Assembly (NCBI GenBank): GCA_002688335.1
Contig: NZCQ01000061.1
Coordinates: 1 to 11,773, forward strand
From: Candidatus Pacearchaeota archaeon
Lineage (GTDB): Archaea > Nanobdellota > Nanobdellia > Pacearchaeales > GW2011-AR1
Length of the DNA: 11,773 bases
Reading direction: 5' to 3'
In this document: one piece after another, positions 8,401 to 11,773 of the stretch
How positions within the stretch are numbered: the stretch's first letter is position 1
Layout: every line of letters begins with the position of its first letter
Notes under the pieces: model-generated
What the model saw: only the letters and a program-made list of their open reading frames with translations
The model's database searches: none
What the model was told of the DNA's origin: nothing
Program-made: the position numbers and the translations under genes

Positions 8401-9100
8401 AAATACTGCTAGGGCTTGGGGAGAGGTTAGCGTTAATAACCTTGTTCGTGGTTATGTGGCAAATGTTGCGGGAGATGTGGCGTTTGCTGGCGGGGCTGAG
8501 CTTGCAGGAGGAGGAGATGATCCCATTGTTAGATCACTTATGATGTTAGCAGGTACTACTGCAGGAGTGGCAGCTTTTGGAAAAGGAATTTTAGGTGGAA
8601 AATTTGCAGGAGTGGGAGTATTAAGAAGACTTGATGATAATAAAAATTATTTAAGAAATTTTGATGAAAAAACCTTGGGGGAATTAGGCAAACGTCTTAA
8701 TGGTAAGCCCAAAATCAGTGCAGACGGGAAGGTTTTAAGAGGTGTTGATAAATCTGGTAATGATGTGGTTTTTCATTTAGCACCTAAGGATGCAAAAAAT
8801 CTATTTCTTGCTGATGATGTTTCACGAGGAGCTATAGCTGGGAGAAGTGCTAATGCTCGAGCTTTAACAGAAGAGGTTGATGGGGTGGTTGGGAAAACTT
8901 CGACCCTTGGCTGCTTCCTCCCAAACACACAAATATTAATGGCTGATGGAACCTATAAAAATATTGAAGAAATCCTTTTGAGAGAAGAAGTAATAGCATA
9001 TGATATTTTCAATAACCTTAAAACTTCATCCCCCGTTTCGACAACATTCAAACGTTTAGAAACTAAATATTATCAAATAGAATATGAGGTGATAGAATGA
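5462..9100 (+). CDS. Secreted TPR/coiled-coil body protein ending in the N-terminal half of a split Hint domain
   Basis: The 1212-aa protein begins with a clear Sec signal peptide (Trp/Ile/Leu-rich core, likely cleaved after VFA26). Residues ~60-440 are beta-rich with repeated Asp-Gly turns. Residues ~515-590 are charged and helical, probably a coiled coil. Residues ~640-712 contain TPR-like helices (NYDLAIKEAERI, LDEAIGNLRVATSFDPN). Residues ~712-1150 form the body shared with the gene at 2-3139, including hydrophobic glycine-rich stretches (941-965, 1025-1052). From Cys1151, GCFLPNTQILMADG opens a Hint domain that stops at residue 1212, before the TxxH block. The other half is in the next gene, which overlaps as ATGA at 9097. 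The base composition changes at the Hint start. The architecture (exported body, then pre-tip Hint) recalls bacterial polymorphic toxins. Signal peptide and Hint are confident; the function of the beta-rich region is unknown. Confidence 0.92.
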   Translation: MILGNQKFWKWISILLILMLVNPVFAQTSIELEYNKIPEDENLNKIENENIRTVMSLMIDSELLSSGKKGSVIVYENGIMDIYGSGGELVARIPKGVVLRPSKDRSGLIASGIFSQSVRERGAWTSGTRHVKEEGLEIFGVNIQSKKNSEVEFVNNDGKSNVIINKGVVNIAIRDLEYRGVGPIIKDTEKFKKQPAVFRVDENGELEYALFKSTEKQTYKFRYKGRDYYASIDEEGILLFDGKAGSIKGESVNRMVFEDGNVILGAEENYFEATLNDEGWVKKALVKNGKLSSLRKGEFSSITGELTVVFNKDEFDKLISEGGNIVYVGEEKIEFFGVVSAEGLSASRHFYHGTNEAHNSYDLNEKKFEISSDARFGNANYQIEVEDGEAFFKLRDESSRGVEFEFDINYPTGLTISGKMGPDSGEIFITDAGKSYFIKDLMSEIERGTISSEMILNGKAATSLFEGKKDMYEGILDTLESKGEKGSKKWYEAKLAQLKNKQNIDILSGKSTISKKTYLEILDQINEIKSEIENIDLILETNENEYGGITESGESFSNDAIEKIRSENRENQKRILEEKKEKLLLQYSQFNEYAGDTLLSLLKNGEDSKEYSGDGIVSSPSSFYERAYESGGMDEDTYSLRKIDVNLEYGNYDLAIKEAERIIAVDKNDELTAAAYTRLGMSQFLSGKVELDEAIGNLRVATSFDPNSGEAIYNNEMVALAQIRAVAKLASNEGAASFADISSLTGDFGEGSNWQWAFDTLFLATSPYSVLDQASRIDEFLERANVNIAKADLEAIGADQMGKIIASGKTLASYRQAGPIDRFLMVYQSNNYDDVISTERLERILRNDVLDAFRRPQDKFNKMLELIEEEGISSKSPLIRRRLMDTAKHVALISSLTDKNNKDHNPTLHSLLYQTRFVVPTRSGKPIEISREDYLKNFAKDILVSPANLIGAGLIARGVGASSKSGLQLALRMGLQEGVENTARAWGEVSVNNLVRGYVANVAGDVAFAGGAELAGGGDDPIVRSLMMLAGTTAGVAAFGKGILGGKFAGVGVLRRLDDNKNYLRNFDEKTLGELGKRLNGKPKISADGKVLRGVDKSGNDVVFHLAPKDAKNLFLADDVSRGAIAGRSANARALTEEVDGVVGKTSTLGCFLPNTQILMADGTYKNIEEILLREEVIAYDIFNNLKTSSPVSTTFKRLETKYYQIEYEVIE
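8912..9097 (+). other. Hint domain N-half (block A), residues 1151-1212
   Basis: Gly1150-Cys1151 followed by FLPNTQILMADG, then KNIEEILLREEVIAYD and the strand YYQIEYEVIE, is the standard opening of a Hint/intein fold. Cys1151 is the expected nucleophile. The 62 residues end just where the strand leading to the TxxH block should follow. With the C-half (74 residues) the sum is about 136, the size of a mini-intein or Hint domain without a homing endonuclease. Confidence 0.9.
9086..9093 (+). promoter_or_regulatory. Shine-Dalgarno site GAGGTGAT that starts the second Hint half
   Basis: GAGGTGAT lies three bases before the ATG at 9097, within the last codons of the upstream Hint half. It is a longer match to the anti-Shine-Dalgarno than the site at 5451. 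It shows that 9097 is a real translation start rather than the product of a sequencing frameshift. A TGA at 9085-9087 closes the frame upstream, so 9097 is the only reasonable start. Confidence 0.85.
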
Positions 9101-10338
9101 AAAATATTTACAAAAAAAGATTGTCTTTAATATTATTAATTACATCAATAGTCTTTCTTTTATCTCTAACCCTAATAAATTCTGCAGAATTAAAAGTCAC
9201 AGAAGAACACCCATTTTATTTAGACAATAAATGGGTTTCTGCTAAGGATTTGAAAGTTGGAAATATATTTAAAACAATTGATGGAAAAAAGGCAGTTATA
9301 AAAAACATTCAGATAATTAAACCAAAAAAACCTTTTTGGGTTTTTAATCTTGAAGTTCCATTTTTTAATAATTTTATTGTTGGTCCTTGGGGTTTGATTG
9401 TTCATAATAGTAATGTTGGTCATACAGACACTGAAGCTAAAGTTTCATTAGAATTTATTGATACTCCAAATGGAAAGGTTCCAATCCCACATAGAGATAA
9501 TATTCCAAAATTAGATAGGACGGATGCAACAGGATGGGCAGATTCTGCTCTAACTGATCCATCAATACCACCGGATGTAAGAGGGCCTATCAGAGATTAT
9601 AGAATGAAAATAGTAGATAATACCAGAAGAATTGAGTTTGAAGAGTTTTCAGCAAATTTAGAAAGTGCTGTTAAAGAATTTAATCATCATATAGGCGATG
9701 AGCCTTATGTTATGCTCGTACAAAAAAGTGATGGATCGGAGAAATGGGCATATGATATTGCTTCTAAGTGGCTTAAAAATAAACCCTCACATACAGTTTC
9801 TGTTTATGACAAAGCAGCTGTAGGCGCTTTAGCTAAGGAAGGGAATACTAGATTTGTATTTTTTGATGATGCGTCATATTCAGGAAGCAGAATTTCTTTA
9901 GAGTCTGGAGAACTAGTAGTTCATCATATTGACTCTATTTCAGAAGGTAATATCGCACGAGATCTGAAATATTATGCAGTTGTAGCTAGGGCAAGTTCTG
10001 AAGCTGAAAAAAGAATAGCCCAGAATACAATATTTAAGGGAAGGGGAACTTTATTATCTGGTGGAGACATAAGGATGGTGAGGGATGTTATAGATCCTTA
10101 TGAAATTGATTTAATGTTTAGGGATGAAATTTTAGATAATATGCAAAAACTTGATATACGAGAGGATCATGCCTTAGATTTTTTTGATCACAAAGTTCCA
10201 GATGCTCTTTCATTTCCAGATAAGATATCTGATCTTATTCATGGAGGCCCTGATACTTCAACGCCTTTTAAATATCTTAGATATGAACCCTACAAACAAC
10301 GAGGAACAGATTATTATGAAAGAACCGGTGCTCAATAA
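9097..10338 (+). CDS. Secreted protein: signal peptide, C-terminal half of split Hint domain, phosphoribosyltransferase-like tip
   Basis: The 413-aa protein has a signal peptide (MKNIYKKRLS, a hydrophobic core to about residue 28, likely cleaved near Ala30). The mature protein begins almost exactly on the Hint C-half: LKVTEEHPFYL (Thr35, His38 of the TxxH block), WVSAKDLKVGN, VFNLEV, NNFIVG and terminal Val-His103-Asn104 followed by Ser105. These are the residues expected for Asn cyclisation and a +1 nucleophile. The remaining 309 residues match the region at 1774-2523. They contain RFVFFDDASYSGSRI (Asp257, Asp258, Ser262, Gly263), resembling the PRPP-binding loop of phosphoribosyltransferases, and FFDHKVPDALSFP near the end. 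The gene starts by ATGA overlap with the 1212-aa gene. I infer the tip is the effector part; substrate and activity are unknown. A non-cleaved membrane anchor instead of a signal peptide is possible. Confidence 0.92.
   Translation: MKNIYKKRLSLILLITSIVFLLSLTLINSAELKVTEEHPFYLDNKWVSAKDLKVGNIFKTIDGKKAVIKNIQIIKPKKPFWVFNLEVPFFNNFIVGPWGLIVHNSNVGHTDTEAKVSLEFIDTPNGKVPIPHRDNIPKLDRTDATGWADSALTDPSIPPDVRGPIRDYRMKIVDNTRRIEFEEFSANLESAVKEFNHHIGDEPYVMLVQKSDGSEKWAYDIASKWLKNKPSHTVSVYDKAAVGALAKEGNTRFVFFDDASYSGSRISLESGELVVHHIDSISEGNIARDLKYYAVVARASSEAEKRIAQNTIFKGRGTLLSGGDIRMVRDVIDPYEIDLMFRDEILDNMQKLDIREDHALDFFDHKVPDALSFPDKISDLIHGGPDTSTPFKYLRYEPYKQRGTDYYERTGAQ
9187..9408 (+). other. Hint domain C-half (blocks B, F, G), residues 31-104
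   Basis: Contains the TxxH motif (Thr35, His38), the DLKVGN turn, the strand NLEV with NNFIVG, and the terminal His103-Asn104. The next residue is Ser105, a legal +1 residue for intein splicing. No endonuclease insertion is present. It begins right after the predicted signal-peptide cleavage site. Confidence 0.9.
9613..10299 (+). other. Phosphoribosyltransferase-like effector tip domain
   Basis: Strand-helix pattern with EPYVMLVQKSDGSEKWA, then RFVFFDDASYSGSRI at about 9853-9894, then YYAVVARASSEAEKRI and FFDHKVPDALSFP. The hydrophobic-strand plus DD-x-x-x-SG-S loop is what a PRPP-binding loop looks like. The assignment rests on this motif only; a structure prediction could place it in another Rossmann-like fold. 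Confidence 0.5.
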
Positions 10339-10340
10339 GT

Positions 10341-11324
10341 TTACTTTTTAAATCTATCATATAGACTTACTGCTAATTTATATAGGTTGTCCCTATTTTC
10401 CAGATCTCTTAAAAATAACCTAGGAATTTCTTTAAATCCTATATGAGAACCAATAATTCCTCCAGCAATACTTGCTACACTATCCGAATCTCCCGCATTG
10501 TCTGCAGCCATTACTACTGCCTCACGATAATCAAAATCTGTTTTTAGTACGCAATATAAAGCACCCGCAACAGCCTCATCTCCCCTCCAACCTGCACCAA
10601 TAATTTTAAATGCCTCCCTAGGCTCAAGATTTAGTGTACCTTCAAGTTCTCTTAATTTATAACTAAAACTATTGCTTATTCCTTCAGTAAATTTTTCTAA
10701 ATCATTTAAAGATTCTTGGGGATTTTCATTTCGTATGCCTCTTGCAACAAGATAAGCATTAGCTATTGCTGAAGCTTCAGCAGATTTACTATTATGTGTT
10801 GAAATTGCTGATGCAGCAGCAATTTCTTTTAGTTTTCCTAAATCATTATAAAATGCTAAACCAATAGGAGCAGTTCTCATTGCAGCCCCACAACTTTTTG
10901 CATTATCTACTCCGCTATCTTTCCAATCACAACCTCGTCTTAAATTTCTAACGCCTGCCATACAATTAGTTCCAGGAGCCCTATCATTCTCAGGAGAATC
11001 ATACCATTTTATAAATTCTCTTCCAATGTGATACATTACTTCATCAACCCGAGCCGTTTTAGATTTTAATAATGCATTTGCTAGAGCAATTGACATTTGA
11101 GTATCGTCAGAATAAGTCCCCTTGGGGTGATTTGAAGAATGATTTGAAAAATCACTTGAAAGATAAATAAATTCAGATCCTCCCCTTTCTTTTATTTGAT
11201 CAATTGATAAAAATTCTACAGGATAACCTAAAGCATCTCCTGCAGCAAGTCCCAAAATAGTTCCAATATATTTTTCCAAAGGTATTAATCTTTTTTCACT
11301 TATAGGTTTTACTTTTTCTGCCAT
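10341..11324 (-). CDS. ADP-ribosylglycohydrolase (DraG/ARH family)
   Basis: The 327-aa protein has all the family landmarks in order: GLAAGDALGYPVEF (25-38), YSDDTQMS (71-78, metal-binding Asp73/Asp74/Thr75), APGTNCMAGVRNLRRG (116-131), SCGAAMRTAPIGL (144-156), THNS (176-179) and GDSDSVASIAGG (278-289, Asp279/Asp281/Ser282, versus GDTDT in most members). These residues bind the two Mg ions used to hydrolyse ADP-ribose from modified proteins or small molecules. There is no signal peptide, so the enzyme is cytoplasmic. It is convergent with the operon, stopping 2 bases from the tip gene's end. Enzymes of this family serve as immunity proteins against ADP-ribosylating toxins in bacteria, so a protective role here is conceivable, but the tip shows no clear ADP-ribosyltransferase motif. 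Family assignment is firm; role and target are not. Confidence 0.95.
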   Translation of the reverse strand: MAEKVKPISEKRLIPLEKYIGTILGLAAGDALGYPVEFLSIDQIKERGGSEFIYLSSDFSNHSSNHPKGTYSDDTQMSIALANALLKSKTARVDEVMYHIGREFIKWYDSPENDRAPGTNCMAGVRNLRRGCDWKDSGVDNAKSCGAAMRTAPIGLAFYNDLGKLKEIAAASAISTHNSKSAEASAIANAYLVARGIRNENPQESLNDLEKFTEGISNSFSYKLRELEGTLNLEPREAFKIIGAGWRGDEAVAGALYCVLKTDFDYREAVVMAADNAGDSDSVASIAGGIIGSHIGFKEIPRLFLRDLENRDNLYKLAVSLYDRFKK

Positions 11325-11352
11325 TTTATTCCATTATCTATTGACCTCAAAA

Positions 11353-11361
11353 CTATATAAT
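11353..11361 (-). promoter_or_regulatory. TATA-like box for the ADP-ribosylglycohydrolase gene
   Basis: On the minus strand ATTATATAG lies about 30-36 bases before the ATG at 11324. Transcription would start only a few bases before the start codon, giving a nearly leaderless message. Confidence 0.5.
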
Positions 11362-11383
11362 ATTTGGCTTAATAAAGCTTTTG

Positions 11384-11427
11384 TTGTTATTACTTAAAAG
11401 ATATTACAATCTAGAAAGATTTAAAAA
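11384..11427 (+). repeat. 44-bp exact repeat, copy 2 (promoter module)
   Basis: Identical to 4520-4563, including the inverted repeat AATCT-AGAA-AGATT (11408-11421). This copy sits directly before the gene at 11449, which supports a promoter role. Confidence 0.85.
11413..11427 (+). promoter_or_regulatory. BRE/TATA-like promoter for the gene at 11449
   Basis: AGAAAG plus ATTTAAAAA is centred about 25-28 bases before the ATG at 11449, so the transcript should be leaderless. The palindrome 11408-11421 overlaps the BRE and could be an operator. Confidence 0.55.
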
Positions 11428-11448
11428 GGAAATTTATTGATTAATCAT

Positions 11449-11773
11449 ATGGTAAATAGAAAAAGAAAAAATAAAAAAAGTCCGGCAAGAGAAGGGTCTT
11501 GGGGATTTTTAATCCCTAATACTCAAATAGAGAATCCATCTAAAAATATTGAAAAATATGCCTTAATTGGACCAAGAAAAGGATGTAATGTTGATTATGA
11601 TGAAAGATTGATGAAATTGGTAGACGATACTACTAAAAGGTGTATGAGAGGAGGACCTCCTGAAGAATATGATATTAATACATCTAGTCAATTAATTGGA
11701 ATTCCTCTAAAAAAAGATGTTAGAAATAATTTTAGAGATTATGCTAAAAAATCACTTGATTTTTTATTTTCAA
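11449..11773 (+). CDS. Unknown protein, 3'-truncated by window edge
   Basis: An open frame of 108 codons runs from the ATG at 11449 to the window end without a stop. It begins MVNRKRKNKKSPAREGSWGF, a strongly basic start, followed by FLIPNTQ, then a more ordinary mix (YALIGPRKGCNVDYDERLMK, later PPEEYDINTSS). There is no signal peptide or membrane segment. I do not recognise the family. The start is supported by the well-placed BRE/TATA element in the 44-bp repeat and by leaderless spacing; no ribosome-binding site is present. It is divergent from the ADP-ribosylglycohydrolase gene. Confidence 0.65.
   Translation, partial: MVNRKRKNKKSPAREGSWGFLIPNTQIENPSKNIEKYALIGPRKGCNVDYDERLMKLVDDTTKRCMRGGPPEEYDINTSSQLIGIPLKKDVRNNFRDYAKKSLDFLFS

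Noticed and set aside
9080..9110. A sequencing or assembly frameshift breaking a normal Hint-containing gene
   Set aside because: The second gene has a strong GAGGTGAT site, an ATG, a stop codon just upstream in its frame, and a complete signal peptide. Joining the frames would put a hydrophobic export signal in the middle of the Hint domain.
8912..9408. Homing endonuclease within the Hint/intein
   Set aside because: The two halves total about 136 residues with no LAGLIDADG or HNH motif, so only the splicing/cleavage fold is present.
10336..11324. Calling the effector tip an ADP-ribosyltransferase because of the adjacent hydrolase
   Set aside because: I could not find a convincing R-S-E or H-Y-E motif set in the tip; the visible motif is closer to a phosphoribosyltransferase loop.

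Overview
The window looks like chromosomal DNA of an AT-rich archaeon, probably of the DPANN type (Woesearchaeota/Pacearchaeota-like). This is an inference from several signs: low GC; archaeal BRE/TATA-like boxes about 25 bases before start codons with almost no leader; GAGGTGAT ribosome-binding sites; ATGA stop/start overlaps; and a small membrane protein opening with the KRGQIAI-type N-terminus common in those lineages. No rRNA, tRNA, CRISPR array or insertion sequence was seen.

Layout. (1) 2-3139 (+): the 3' part of a giant protein, open at the left edge. It has a helical, glycine-rich 'body', then a degenerate phosphoribosyltransferase-like region, then an extra tail domain. (2) 3119-4464 (-): two ATGA-coupled genes, a calcineurin-type phosphoesterase and an unknown 225-aa protein, convergent with gene 1. 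(3) 4465-4706: divergent promoter region carrying one copy of a 44-bp exact repeat. (4) 4707-10338 (+): a three-gene operon joined by two ATGA overlaps: a pilin-like anchored protein, a 1212-aa secreted TPR/coiled-coil protein paralogous to gene 1, and a 413-aa secreted protein. (5) 10341-11324 (-): an ADP-ribosylglycohydrolase, convergent with the operon and 2 bases from it. (6) 11325-11448: a second divergent promoter region with the other copy of the 44-bp repeat. (7) 11449-11773 (+): start of an unrecognised gene running off the right edge.

Central observation: a Hint (intein/hedgehog-fold) domain is split between the last two genes of the operon. The N-half (Cys1151 to the end) is the C-terminus of the 1212-aa protein. 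The C-half (TxxH motif, Asn-Asn-Phe strand, terminal His-Asn followed by Ser105) follows a signal peptide in the 413-aa protein. The break is not a simple frameshift, because the second gene has its own strong ribosome-binding site, its own ATG and its own signal peptide inserted between two Hint strands. Each precursor has a signal peptide, so the halves would be exported separately and could reassemble outside the membrane. That would either splice the tip onto the body or release it. The upstream paralogue (2-3139) has recognisably the same body and tip in one uninterrupted polypeptide with no Hint, giving an internal comparison for what the spliced product would look like.

Working model (inference): these are archaeal polymorphic-toxin-like or surface-effector proteins with a conserved exported body and exchangeable C-terminal tips. 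The pilin-like protein would belong to the same surface assembly, and the convergent genes (ADP-ribosylglycohydrolase; phosphoesterase plus 225-aa unknown) are candidates for protection or counter-activity. Enzymatic activity, toxicity and splicing are not shown by sequence alone.
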